From the NCBI RefSeq assembly GCF_014874095.1, contig NZ_JADBEB010000001.1, positions 5,022,001-5,086,000 of the forward strand: a DNA stretch of 64,000 nucleotides, written 5' to 3'. Of this stretch, positions 58,001-64,000 are shown piece after piece. The notes beneath the pieces are model-generated. The model searched no databases. It was not told the origin of the DNA and saw only the letters and a list, made by a program, of their open reading frames with translations. Position 1 is the stretch's first letter; every line of letters begins with the position of its first letter. A program made the translations under genes and the position numbers. Source of the stretch: Plantactinospora soyae. GTDB lineage: Bacteria; Actinomycetota; Actinomycetes; Mycobacteriales; Micromonosporaceae.

Positions 58001-58882
58001 CTCTCCGCGATGGGCACGGCGGCCACCTCGACCGCGAAGAGCTTCACCAACATTCGCCCTGGTGGTCTGCTCGGCAGAGCTACCAGCGGATGTCGCAACA
58101 GTTTCGTCCCAGGCACTGCCGTTCTGATGGCGGACGGTACCCGGAAGCGCATCGAGGACGTCCAGGTCAGCGACAGGGTGCTGGCGACCGACCCGACTAC
58201 CGGAGAAACCGGGCCACGGAAGGTCACGGACCTGATCGTCGGCCAGGGGGAGAAGAACCTCATCGAGGTCACCGTCGATACCGACGGCGCCATGGGCGAC
58301 CGGACCGCCTCCATCCAGGCAACTGACGGTCATCCGTTCTGGGTCGCGGACCTCCGGATCTGGGTCGAGGCGGTCGACTTGCAGGTCGGTTCGCTGCTGC
58401 GCACCTCGGCCGGCAGTCATGTCCAGGTCACCGCCGTCAAGCGGTGGACCGCCCAGAACCAGCCTGTGCACAACCTCACCGTCGACACCGTCCACACGTA
58501 CTATGTAATCGCCGGCACCAGGCCGGTACTCGTACACAACTGCGACTGGGCTAGTCCTTCAGACTTGCAACCCGTGCACGGCATTTCCGGCGACTCGTCG
58601 ACGAAGAACGTAGCGAGACTCGGGAAAGATATGCGAGCTGGTACTTTCGACTGGGAGCAGAGCCCCTTGTCGGTCGTTCGGCACGAAGGCACGACCTACG
58701 TACTTGATGGTCATCACCGCCTAGCTGCCGCCAAGTGGGTCGGAGCGGAGCGCGTAGGAATCCGCGACGTTACCGATGAACTTCTCAACGGTGGCTTCCG
58801 GGGTTACAAGGATATGGCGGACGTCCTGGATACGGCGTCTCGATTCCAAGGGAATCGACTAAACCCATACAAGCTGAGGTGA
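49055..58882 (+). CDS. RHS/YD-repeat polymorphic toxin lipoprotein with HINT and ParB-like toxin domains
   Basis: Protein of 3275 residues. It has a lipoprotein signal with LGAC (Cys39), a DNRLRE-like domain (about 350-530), a beta-sandwich (about 540-650), an RHS N-terminal region (from about 780), a LamG-like jelly roll (about 986-1216) set in the YD repeats, and YD repeats to about 2560. The RHS core is YQGDWTDPD...GARWYSPGTGGFISRD (about 2627-2688), followed by a Gly/Ala-rich hydrophobic stretch (about 2880-3000). A pretoxin HINT domain (Cys3013, TDGHPFWV, VHNC ending at Cys3163) leads to a 112-residue tip with DGHHRLAAA (from Asp3218) of the ParB/Srx fold. ATG 49055 has GGGAGG at the right distance; ATG 49049 is too close. 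Probably a self-cleaving contact-dependent effector. Confidence 0.9.
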   Translation: MLGGLYPHARETVRTLVRRRRESARLLGALVLCGVLGACTAESGTRVVLNAPAPAADRKHHGQSPPDQRWGSADFDQHVVDGPANRTVPQSLRGRYPLTTPSAPSAAPRNAAEAVEPPASKARGFDAETSEELPQRRNAHQRVYANADGTETTEFSSAPVNYQRPDGSWAGIDSTLVFTGSGWRSGADSVDLRLAARADAPELVRLALDDQHALAYGMAGAQGVTGAPAGSTVTYPGVQPEVDLELKAQAGGVKETLVLHSADAAHRFLFPIRLTGLTADVVDDRIVLTDGSGVQRGVIPAGFMVDADGGTTDGVTYRLVSDGDAQAIEVSLNSAWLRDPARAFPVRADPTVVFAAAADESMVVQGNSSYINRDELLVGRQGSAGAAASYLRFGGLANQLRNHTIFGAQLQVVGFRAPSCSPRKVTVHPVTASWDADNDYAYPGPAVGPAMASQSFAYGYVGLGQAGSACPPRGTLFDLGVKGRDVVQGWVNGGANNGLSLRASSSDGQAWKEFAGTGTANPPRLYVTHTPYNAKYSIPKPVPDPAVLQNQSGKVKITVTNLSAQPWTPGAYYLAYRAYRLNDGTAAGQHRAADLSTTVARNGRVTFDATIKPLPPGRYFLDFTMVKSGGPVFTDQQVPPGRIVLEVFNIPPVLNELQPPNGYATPTLTPQLWAKATDIDAPPGSTLRYRFEFCERNAAGAQVNCVDSGFQASQAWTVPAGRLTWSKTYEWRASIRDNASDTVLGWQTMFSSVPQPEITSRIANAPYGSQERDFDPQLGNLTTAAVDAAVSNVGPPLRVVRTYNSLDPRRDLVFGAGWMTQFDMRLVPDDDGSGNVVITYPDGQQVRFGRNPDGTFAAPMGRTAQLTVLTGSGYKLLDRAGTSYDFDGAGRLRKISDAWLRSIVLSYDQSPTPRLIKAQVVPVPGATYGRAFTFGWTGNHITSVSTDPVGGRRLTWTYTYTGDLLTNVCAPDPAVCTGYTYATGSHYRSAVTDSGPASYWRLGEADGTAAGSEVANNLGKDAGIVKNVTLGVPGALTGTGNTAATFNGTTSQVELPKGTLKKNRDAAVELWLKISGIQTGGPLLGYQDKALDETADSGVPVLYVGLDGRVRGQFGAGAVSPITSTRDIRDDQWHHVVLSAMGNTQSLYLDGDLVGTRTGSIEHSALTFNQIGAAQATNPTTWPLWGSSAKRFFSGSIDEVASYAHPLGPLAVKAHRAQAGAAEQLTMVTLPSGKISSEAVYDTDRDRIKEYTDGNGGTWKIGAPAVYGGNRDLRRTVQVLDPADRQYLYEYDALAGRMLRTGSPVGLDTRAEDRPGYRAPTPTPSPSPTEVCTSPDPADSGFCTTIPDGSGGPVFTGNELDGMIIRSFGYNDQGQQSEITNENGDKVDLTYNNRGNITSRKTCRTATVCHTSYTSYPSTVTNPFDPRNDLPTETRDGRSASATDNSYRASYTYNDAGDLLTQTGPDNLPIRHLYTDGSGSSIGNPLNPPPPGLVHSTTDTRNAVTRYQYTRHGDLAVVVAPSGMRTEYTYDEMGRQTSAKETSDTYPAGIVTTTSYDDLNRPVTTTDPATTDEIDGTRHQTVTTTTYDVDGNVVREEIRDALADAPARVSTTEYDEFNRPTRMVDPEGNEKFEGYDWFGNRTSVIDANGNHYEYAYTARNSLAEVRLRDWRGDPTEGGAPAPVGDYVVLTSYAFDFAGRMVRQVDSMGRRLEYTYYKDDLLQKIVLKGFRNADGSTRDYETENNTYDGAGNLTRKVTGNGLSVTENVIDAMGRIRNTAIDPSGLDRRITYTYDAGGNVLRTQQSGATSNVPWPTSTIGNMVENVYDSAGRRTQEKVVSGTTALVTSYTFDQRGLPTTVTAPRGNVTGADRTAFTTTLRHDELGRQVSARAPPVAAESGGNPASVVNPTVNTAYDAFGQAVATRDALGNVRRTTYDRLGRPVMASQPVYAPPGVPVVPSAPTKKTSYDGLGNPVEVTDPRGNVTRFTYDRLNRVLTRDGPGGTNDERAVWRYTYTRTGEVLSATSPTGARTQTTYDDLDRPVTSTRVERHPVPDSFTTRYRYDDAGNLVETVLPSGARSTAAYNAAGQVVSNTSANGVRNQLGYDMHGSQVRLTDGLGRTTRTDFDGLGRVAQESDLNAGGVPLRSEKFEYDAAGNVTARVDALEKRATFEYDAHNRLVRQTESVAGSDTIVTSFGYDAAGNRTRYTDGRNNTTVYTVNSLGLPEAVIEPATAAHPNLADRTWTVGYNGNGNADRLAAPGGVVRIRTYDAAGRLTTEAGSGAAAANRGLGYDLAGRVTSVNAPGGTNTYTYNDRGDVLSAAGPSGNASYGYDRNGQLTSRTDAAGTSTFGYTGDRLSTMRDGASGVSQTLGYDAAGLLKTIDYGSGRVRTYGYDDIGRVSSDVLRNAGGSEIAKIAYQYDADDRLTVKETVGTATPGRNTYGYDDAGRLTSWTSPAGTVGYQWDDSGNRIAAGAKTASYDARNRLLSDGDYTYAYTPRGTLASRTSSGLAEEYSFDAFDRLVGQESQTYEYDGLDRVTARNGVEFTYAGFSPEVVADGTETYARGPSGELLAVGDGQDRRIALTDEHGDLIGAFDAGNTGLGGLAGSTAFDPFGQRIGDTGAQSNVGYQGDWTDPDTEQVNMGARWYSPGTGGFISRDSVSYAQGDSILANRYTYGAGNPMANSDPDGHWPSCGWCKRAASSVKNTVSSGWQAAVNSPLGQGTSWLARASWSNMKRIGSFAWGAVKSGWNALASGIKSIGSGLKNLYDKYAKPYIDRGKQLLQEQAAKAYQRAVRVRDSAVAAIAFTVKNSPVTKLVMASRPLIAGLGKLVVTAATQPAAFVSDLQNVVADTAKAAMDLYKAAVAVNNAVIGGISNALDTAGGFIVEHKAAIAGAVAGVVVGVGCGVAIGWTGVGAIGCAAAAGAVGSLVNDLVEGGKGWKEMGANALLAGAFGAVTGPLSTVAGSAVGAGVRAVIGGAGRSALSAMGTAATSTAKSFTNIRPGGLLGRATSGCRNSFVPGTAVLMADGTRKRIEDVQVSDRVLATDPTTGETGPRKVTDLIVGQGEKNLIEVTVDTDGAMGDRTASIQATDGHPFWVADLRIWVEAVDLQVGSLLRTSAGSHVQVTAVKRWTAQNQPVHNLTVDTVHTYYVIAGTRPVLVHNCDWASPSDLQPVHGISGDSSTKNVARLGKDMRAGTFDWEQSPLSVVRHEGTTYVLDGHHRLAAAKWVGAERVGIRDVTDELLNGGFRGYKDMADVLDTASRFQGNRLNPYKLR

Positions 58883-58889
58883 CGGAAGT

Positions 58890-59294
58890 ATGTTACGCGA
58901 AGTGTTGAGGACCATTGAGGACGCAATCCGCCAGTTCTACTCAGCTAAGGCCCTGGTGGAGGCAGCTCTAGGGGTTACGTCGGCGTCGCAACTCACGGAG
59001 CGGGTATTGCGAGACGAGGCCATCCGCCATGGGCATTGCCGAGGCTTCGAGTACAGCGTTCACGGCGTCGGGTATACCGTCGTGTCTCCTGGAGGGGAAC
59101 CGGTGCACATCGATAGCTTTGGTGATAAAGACGGTTTCACCGTCTACGATATCAGGGCCTATCTGGAAGGAAGTGGTGATGCCGTCCCGGCAGTCGATGA
59201 AATACGCTTTGCGTGCGACCAACTCGTAGATAGGGGAATGATCGATAGGATTGATCGAGCCACGTACGGGTTTGCTTCAATACCTCCGGAATAG
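58890..59294 (+). CDS. Probable immunity protein for the ParB-like toxin
   Basis: Protein of 134 residues starting seven bases after the toxin stop. It is small, acidic and soluble with no signal peptide, as expected for a cytoplasmic immunity protein. The middle segment FEYSVHGVGYTVVSPGGEPVHIDSFGD...GFTVYDIRAYLEG resembles small DUF6896-like proteins found next to toxins, but I cannot confirm that assignment by eye. G+C is clearly lower than in the core genes, and codon 2 is the rare TTA. The immunity role is inferred from position. Confidence 0.72.
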   Translation: MLREVLRTIEDAIRQFYSAKALVEAALGVTSASQLTERVLRDEAIRHGHCRGFEYSVHGVGYTVVSPGGEPVHIDSFGDKDGFTVYDIRAYLEGSGDAVPAVDEIRFACDQLVDRGMIDRIDRATYGFASIPPE

Positions 59295-59738
59295 CCGTCT
59301 TCATGGAGGCCTGAAGTCCGTGCTCCTGATCCTCTGGCGTGGTGGTCAGGCGACGATTTGAATGGTGTACTTGGCCACCAGGCCATACTTCTGACGATCA
59401 CCGTGTGTGACGGAGTCGTGTCGATGGTTGCCCTCGCCTGTTCGGGTTGCCGTCACGGTTGCCGTCACGCGGGACAAGTTATCGGCAGATATCGATAAAG
59501 CGTCTTCTCGCGGTCCGGTGCGGGGCTGTTCGATGGCGTGCCGCGTAGCGGTGCGGCGTCGGTCTACGGAGCCAGTCGCCGTGGGTGGTTGGTGAAGGGA
59601 TCGTTACGGCCCGGGGTGGTCGATGGGTAAGGGGCCTGGGAGTTGCGTGCTCGGTGTTGGTGGGCGTGCGCGCCCGGGCTCATGAGGATCAGTGGTGGGA
59701 GAAGACGGGAAGGCTCTTTCAATGAGTGCATATGATGT
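59295..59738. other. Low-GC intergenic stretch, no supported gene
   Basis: The region contains short open frames without family features. A 12-bp direct repeat GGTTGCCGTCAC occurs twice in tandem at 59445-59468. A weakly similar stretch recurs at 60069-60096. This may be the remains of older toxin or immunity cassettes. Confidence 0.4.
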
Positions 59739-59996
59739 TTGCCTGACGAATATCAACGTGCTTGGAGAAATCCATCAACGCTCGCTCAAAGACCCTGTCC
59801 GTCGTGCGGTTTTACGACGTTGCGCCTGATTTTCATCGTAGACGATGTAATGACTCAGTCTGGAACCGCTGTCTTTTGGTGCGCATCCTGTGAGCAGGGC
59901 CTAATGCCCAATCAAGCGGCAGTTCCCATGGGAGGTGAAAGGATTATTCGAGGAATTGAATCTGTGCCCAATTATCGCCTTATTGTTGACCAATAG
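59739..59996 (+). CDS. Small zinc-ribbon protein
   Basis: Protein of 85 residues from TTG 59739. Two Cys pairs, CPSC and CASC, lie 24 residues apart and should bind one zinc ion. The text between them (TTLRLIFIVDDVMTQSGTAVFW) forms plausible beta strands. The frame is closed by a TGA just upstream, no ATG or GTG is available, and another ATG frame overlaps its start, so the 5' end may be damaged. G+C is low, like the immunity gene. It may be an orphan immunity protein or accessory gene of the RHS locus; function unknown. Confidence 0.55.
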   Translation: MPDEYQRAWRNPSTLAQRPCPSCGFTTLRLIFIVDDVMTQSGTAVFWCASCEQGLMPNQAAVPMGGERIIRGIESVPNYRLIVDQ

Positions 59997-60229
59997 CACG
60001 GTGGTACGCAATTTTGGGAAGCGATCGGGTCGTAATTCACCGAATTAGGAGTGGCTGATCGTCCGCCTGGTTGCTATCACAGTTGCCGTCAGACGCTTGG
60101 TTTATACGCACGGGGATGTTGTCTGTTTGATGTGGACGGCGGACGCGTGATGACTGGCGGGAGAGCATTCGTTGCCTGGCTGGTGATGGGATCGTCAGAC
60201 GTTGTCCACAACAATGAGGGAAGGAACCG
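59997..60229. other. Intergenic region before the lectin gene, no gene seen
   Basis: AT-richer than the rest of the window. It contains ATTGTTGACCAATAG just before its left end and the ribosome site GAGGGAAGGAACCG at its right end. Part of it (60069-60197) shows weak similarity to 59445-59608. Confidence 0.35.
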
Positions 60230-61897
60230 ATGAAAGTGCGAAGTCTTGAGGCGGGACGTCGGAGCGGAGGGCTTCGCGCCCATGGTCTTGTCCTCGTATT
60301 ACTGGCCGCCGCGCTGGTCGGGCCGACCGCGCCCGCATCGGCTGCGATCACCCCGGCGGCCGGAGTGCCGATCCTGGGGGCGAGCAGCAACCTGTGCCTC
60401 AACGTCGAGCGTGCCGCCGTCACGAACAACGCACGGGTCATCCAGTACACCTGCAGCGCCACGGCCACCAACGACGACTGGAAGGCGGTGTCGGTGGGGG
60501 ACGGGACGTACCACATCACTGCCATTCACAGCAATATGTGTCTGAACGTCAGTGCGGCCGCCACTGTCAACAACGTGGCCATCGTCCAGTTCACCTGCAG
60601 CGCCACCGGGAAGAACGACAACTTCCGGTTCCGGTCGGTGCCGGGCTCGCACACATTCCAACTCGTCGCCGAGCACAGTGGCAAGTGCCTGCATGTAGCT
60701 GGTGCCTCCACGGCGCCGGGCGCCGCAATCGTACAATTCACCTGCGGTACGGTAGCCAGTGCCTACGAGCGGTGGTACTTTCCGCCGACCGGCGGCGTCA
60801 TGGTCTCGCCTCCGCAGGAGCCGTTCACACCGATCTCGGTCATCCAGGCCGCGCCCGAGGCGGGCGCGACGCAGGCGCCGCTGACCTATGCCTACGTGGA
60901 CAACCTGGGCCGGTTGCTGCATGGTCACCAGTCGGATCCGGACGCCTTTGGCAACCTGCAGTGGACGGTCATCGGCGAGGGCGAGGAGTTCTCCGGTCAG
61001 CCGTTGCTGTCCTACCAGGCCGACGGTCGGGTACAAATGATCGGCCACAACAGTGTCGACGGCGACACCTGGCTGCGTACCCAGACCACCAAGGGATTGC
61101 CGCAGTGGAATGCCTTCCAGGACGTCGGCGGCTCGAACCTCTCGCACCCCGCCGTCGGGCGGCTGCCCGATGGGAAACTCGTGGTCTTCACGCTGGTCAA
61201 CGGCGGATTGTGGCACCTGCCGCAGGATGGCGTGCAGAGCCCCTACCTGGGCTGGAGATTTGTCGGCGGCACCGGCCTGGTCGGCCGGCCCACGGTGGTG
61301 ACCATCCGGGACGGTCTTCAGGTCTTCGCCGCCGATGCCGCGGGTGCACTGCACACGGCGACCTACCGCGGCGGGACCCTGTCGGACTGGATCAGCCTGG
61401 GCGGGTCGGGTCTGACCGGCGCTCCGTCCGTGGTGGTATTCCCGGGCTTCCGGCCCCGGGTGTTCGCCCGCGCCGCAGACGGCGCCATCGTCACGAAGGG
61501 TCAGGACGCGACCGGGGCTTTCGGAACGGTATGGGAACCGGTCGGCGACTTTGCCGCGGCCGGTCCGCCCGCAGCAGTGCTGAACCCGATCAGCGGTCTA
61601 ACCGAGGTGATCGCCCGGGGTAGTGACGGGGTGATTTCCTACGTCACGGAGACCGCTCAGGCATCCGGTGCCTGGGGTACCTGGCGTCCGGCGGTCACCT
61701 CCGGCGTGCTCGCCGCGACCGAACCCACCATCGTTACCTTCACCCGGTACGGCGGCGAGACCTGGGCCTTCGCCTTCCGAACCGAGGTCGGCGCCCCGTT
61801 CATCTTCGTTCGGGAGAATCTCGATCCCATGGGCCGTGGCACGACCGGCCCCGGCAAGCCCTTCACCGAGGTGCGCTTGCCGGCCCCGCCCGAGTAA
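60230..61897 (+). CDS. Secreted ricin-type lectin with beta-propeller-like C-terminal domain
   Basis: Protein of 555 residues. A Sec signal peptide ends near APASA-A (residue 39). Residues about 45-185 are a ricin B-type beta-trefoil with three repeats (SSNLCLNVERAAVTNNARVIQYTC, SNMCLNVSAAATVNNVAIVQFTC, SGKCLHVAGASTAPGAAIVQFTC). Residues about 200-540 have repeated units of the form GRP-V-DGLQVFAADAAGALHTATY...W-LGG, like tectonin/PLL propellers that bind sugars. It probably binds glycans outside the cell; no catalytic domain is seen. Convergent with the FtsX gene. Confidence 0.87.
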   Translation: MKVRSLEAGRRSGGLRAHGLVLVLLAAALVGPTAPASAAITPAAGVPILGASSNLCLNVERAAVTNNARVIQYTCSATATNDDWKAVSVGDGTYHITAIHSNMCLNVSAAATVNNVAIVQFTCSATGKNDNFRFRSVPGSHTFQLVAEHSGKCLHVAGASTAPGAAIVQFTCGTVASAYERWYFPPTGGVMVSPPQEPFTPISVIQAAPEAGATQAPLTYAYVDNLGRLLHGHQSDPDAFGNLQWTVIGEGEEFSGQPLLSYQADGRVQMIGHNSVDGDTWLRTQTTKGLPQWNAFQDVGGSNLSHPAVGRLPDGKLVVFTLVNGGLWHLPQDGVQSPYLGWRFVGGTGLVGRPTVVTIRDGLQVFAADAAGALHTATYRGGTLSDWISLGGSGLTGAPSVVVFPGFRPRVFARAADGAIVTKGQDATGAFGTVWEPVGDFAAAGPPAAVLNPISGLTEVIARGSDGVISYVTETAQASGAWGTWRPAVTSGVLAATEPTIVTFTRYGGETWAFAFRTEVGAPFIFVRENLDPMGRGTTGPGKPFTEVRLPAPPE

Positions 61898-61902
61898 GGA
61901 GT

Positions 61903-61953
61903 TAGGAAGGGCCCCTTCTTCTACAGAAAACGATAAGAAGGGGCCCTTCCTTA
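61903..61953. terminator. Dispersed palindromic element, copy 2 (bidirectional terminator-like)
   Basis: A perfect 17-bp stem AGGAAGGGCCCCTTCTT (61904-61920 with 61935-61951) encloses the 14-nt loop CTACAGAAAACGAT. This is the reverse-complement form of copy 1 at 4134-4187, sharing ACAGAAAACGAT in the loop. It starts five bases after the lectin stop and ends just before the stop of the convergent permease gene. Confidence 0.78.
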
Positions 61954-61958
61954 CATCC

Positions 61959-64000
61959 TCATTCGGTGCGGAGGCCGTTGGGGCGGAGCATGCGCCAGAG
62001 GGCGGGCAGACTGAACGCCGTCACCAGCAGTACGACGGCACCGGCGATGCCGGACATCCCGGCGATGCCGGACCAGTCGAGTCGTAGTGGCTCGCCGACC
62101 ATCACCAGCAGGGTGGCGCCGAGCGCCGTACCGATGACGAGCGCCAGCGCCAGCCCGAGCAGCACCGGCACCGCCGTCTGCCAGAGCACCGACCAGCTCA
62201 GTGTGCTGCGCCGGGTGCCGAACGCGACCAGTACGGCGAGCACCCGGCGCCGCTCCCGCAACTGCTCCAGGCTGCCGACCAGCAGGCTGGCGCCGAGCAG
62301 CAGCAGCGTCGCCAGTACGCCGATGAACAGGCCCCGCCGGATCTCGGCGAACCGGTCGACCCGGTAGGTGGCGTCCAGGGTCTGCACCGCCATTCCGGGG
62401 CCCAGCGGCGTCACCACGTTGCGGATCAGTTCGATGGTCTCCGGTCGGCTCCGGTCCACGGCGACGTAGATGAAGGCGTCCAGGCCGGCGAGCGCGCCCG
62501 GTTCCACGGCGCCCGGGGTGGCCAGGATGCCGGTGACCTCCCTGCCGATGGGGTCCGGCCGGGGCTCGGCCGGACGCATGGTGGCCGGTACCGTCCAGCC
62601 GGTGCCGGCCCGGTCACCGAGTTCCATCCGCTGCCCGGCGCTGGGCAGGGGCGGCAGGCTCGAACTCGCCTCCCGGTCGTCGGCGAGCGCGAAGACGTCG
62701 CCGTCGGTGCAGCTGTCCAGCGTGGCCAGCTCCCGCAGCGCCTGACAGTCCCCGATCCGCAGCGGATTGGCCGGTCGGTAGCCGTCCTGCTCGCGCGGGG
62801 TACCGACCGCCGCGACGTTGGTGTCGAGGGTGCCGAACACCTGACGGACGCCGGGGACCGCCCGGAGTTGTTCGCGCAGCGGTCCGACGTCCGCCCCGTT
62901 CACGACGCCGTTGCCACTGACCACCACCTGGGCCCGGTCGACGTCGTGCCCGGAGGAGAGCACATAGTTGTGCTGGATGCCGGCGAAGAGCATCTGCAAC
63001 GCGATTCCACCCGCGACCGCCACCGCGACCCCGCTGACCAGCCGGGCCGAGGTCTCGCTGTCGAGTTGGAGCCGGCGGATGGCGAGCTGCCAGGAGACGG
63101 GGCCGCCGTGCAGCCGGCGTACCGCCGCCTCGACCAGCCAGGGCAGCAGCGCGGCGACGCCGACGAGCAGCAGTACGACGCCGGTGACCACCTGCGCCTC
63201 GTTGAAGGCGCCACCGGTCTGGTCGATGCCATCCAGCAGCGGCAGGAGCAGCGCCAGTCCGCCGATCGGCAGGGTCAGCCGCCACCAGAGCCGGCGGCGT
63301 CGGCCGGCCGAGCGGCGGACCACGCCGAGTGGTTCGATGACGACCCGGCGCAGCGCGAGTTGGGCGACCACGATCGCCGTACCCGGCACCACCAGGGCGA
63401 TCAGGGCGGCGAGCGCCGGGCTCGGCCGGACGTCTCCGGCGTACACGCTGATCTCCCGGAGCGTGATTCCCTCGACGAGTTGCCGGCCGATCAGGAAGAA
63501 GACGCCGCCGAAGGCGAGGCCGAGCACGGCGCCGAGCAGCGCCTCGCCGGCCGCGATCCGTCGGGTCATCACCCCGTCCGCGCCGACCAGCCGCAGTGCG
63601 GCCAGCCGCCGGTCCCGGTTCTCGCCGCCGAACCGCGCCGCGGCGGCGATGAAGACCGCGATCGGCAGCAGCAGCACCACGAGAATGATCAGGACCAGCA
63701 GCAGGAGCACCGGATCGAGGCCCTCGCCGGCCGAGTCGCTGCCGAAGTGGTCGATCCGGACGCCGGTCACGCCGGGCTGGAGCTGGTCGGTACCGAGGTA
63801 GAAGGCGTACTCGCCGGGCCCGGAGAGGCCCTCGGCACCGATGGTGCCGGCCACCGGCTGCGCCAACCGGGGCTTGAGCAGCGCACCCTCTCCGGCCGCG
63901 AGCAGTCGGCCCAGCGCGGGAGAGACGAAGAGTTCGCCCGGCCGGGGAAGTGCGGTCAGGCCCGGCGGCACCGGCGCTCGTGTTCCCTCCGGTTGCAGCA
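61959..64000 (-). CDS. FtsX-type ABC transporter permease (5' end beyond the window)
   Basis: At least 670 residues of a MacB/FtsX-like permease. Two sets of three or four membrane spans are visible: the first starts at LDPVLLLLVLIILVVLLLPIAVFIAAAA, and the second ends near the C-terminus, IAGAVVLLVTAFSLPALWRMLRPNGLRTE. A large extracytoplasmic domain lies between about residues 330 and 540. The frame is open to the right window edge, so the true start is outside. The ATPase partner is probably encoded further upstream. Confidence 0.87.
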   Translation of the reverse strand, partial: LQPEGTRAPVPPGLTALPRPGELFVSPALGRLLAAGEGALLKPRLAQPVAGTIGAEGLSGPGEYAFYLGTDQLQPGVTGVRIDHFGSDSAGEGLDPVLLLLVLIILVVLLLPIAVFIAAAARFGGENRDRRLAALRLVGADGVMTRRIAAGEALLGAVLGLAFGGVFFLIGRQLVEGITLREISVYAGDVRPSPALAALIALVVPGTAIVVAQLALRRVVIEPLGVVRRSAGRRRRLWWRLTLPIGGLALLLPLLDGIDQTGGAFNEAQVVTGVVLLLVGVAALLPWLVEAAVRRLHGGPVSWQLAIRRLQLDSETSARLVSGVAVAVAGGIALQMLFAGIQHNYVLSSGHDVDRAQVVVSGNGVVNGADVGPLREQLRAVPGVRQVFGTLDTNVAAVGTPREQDGYRPANPLRIGDCQALRELATLDSCTDGDVFALADDREASSSLPPLPSAGQRMELGDRAGTGWTVPATMRPAEPRPDPIGREVTGILATPGAVEPGALAGLDAFIYVAVDRSRPETIELIRNVVTPLGPGMAVQTLDATYRVDRFAEIRRGLFIGVLATLLLLGASLLVGSLEQLRERRRVLAVLVAFGTRRSTLSWSVLWQTAVPVLLGLALALVIGTALGATLLVMVGEPLRLDWSGIAGMSGIAGAVVLLVTAFSLPALWRMLRPNGLRTE

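Noticed and set aside
58091-58543. Intein in the RHS protein
   Set aside because: The HINT domain is near the C-terminus and is followed by a toxin domain and not by the rest of a host protein. This is the pretoxin arrangement, which cleaves and does not splice.
59407-59595. 62-codon ORF between the immunity gene and the zinc-ribbon gene
   Set aside because: No ribosome site, an Arg/Val-rich composition that looks random, and it runs across a tandem repeat.

Overview
The window is chromosomal DNA from a very GC-rich actinomycete, most likely a member of the Micromonosporaceae (Micromonospora or a near relative). The evidence is codon use dominated by G or C at third positions, frequent GTG starts, the actinobacterial gene orders pgsA-acyltransferase-pimA, pdxS-pdxT-yebC, ruvCAB-yajC-secDF-apt-rel and ppi-MBL-hisS, and a dispersed GGAAGGGGCCC palindrome of a kind I associate with this family. 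I saw no rRNA, tRNA, CRISPR array, transposase or phage integrase gene.

Layout. 1-2941 (minus): ABC exporter ATPase and permease, then a sensor kinase and the start of its response regulator. 3140-6370: an aldo/keto reductase convergent with an EF-G2-like GTPase, with a conserved palindrome between them. 6622-10189: phosphatidylinositol mannoside synthesis (pgsA-type synthase, acyltransferase, pimA, membrane protein). 10379-13382: pdxS, pdxT and yebC. 13503-28980: a 15 kb block of accessory genes between yebC and ruvC. It holds two small hypothetical genes, an SDR and MFS pair, a five-gene branched-chain-amino-acid-type ABC importer, two more MFS exporters (one with a TetR gene and an operator), a HAD protein, a PucR regulator and a 3-hydroxybutyrate dehydrogenase. 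29194-43270: conserved core with ruvCAB, yajC-secD-secF, apt, rel, two membrane-anchored cyclophilins, a metallohydrolase and hisS. 43338-46315: an acyl-ACP desaturase, and a VOC-DinB pair divergent from a WYL regulator. 46375-59996: a shortened SARP/AfsR regulator divergent from a 3275-residue RHS polymorphic-toxin lipoprotein with a HINT domain and a ParB-like toxin tip, followed by a probable immunity gene and a zinc-ribbon ORF. 60230-64000: a secreted ricin-type lectin convergent with an FtsX-type permease that runs off the window.

Most unusual features. (1) Near-identical 60-bp tandem repeats sit exactly between pdxS and pdxT. They start at the pdxS stop codon, keep the pdxT frame open and could give PdxT a repetitive N-terminal extension. 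(2) Similar tandem duplications begin at the stop codons of three other genes within 6.3 kb (pgsA-type synthase, pimA, and the hypothetical at 13503), which suggests a local mode of minisatellite formation anchored on stop codons. (3) Several well-formed dyads lie where regulators should act: a 31-bp dyad before the desaturase, a 25-bp dyad between dinB and the WYL gene, a 21-bp dyad before the DHA2 exporter, and a 38-bp palindrome in the first codons of tetR. (4) The RHS toxin tip and its immunity gene are visibly less GC-rich than the rest, consistent with tip exchange.

Functional links. The lipid cluster builds the PIM membrane anchor. PdxS and PdxT form PLP synthase. RuvABC resolves Holliday junctions and has a LexA-like box upstream. 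YajC and SecDF assist protein export. Rel and Apt connect purine and stringent metabolism. The RHS locus looks like an interbacterial competition module next to a degraded regulator.
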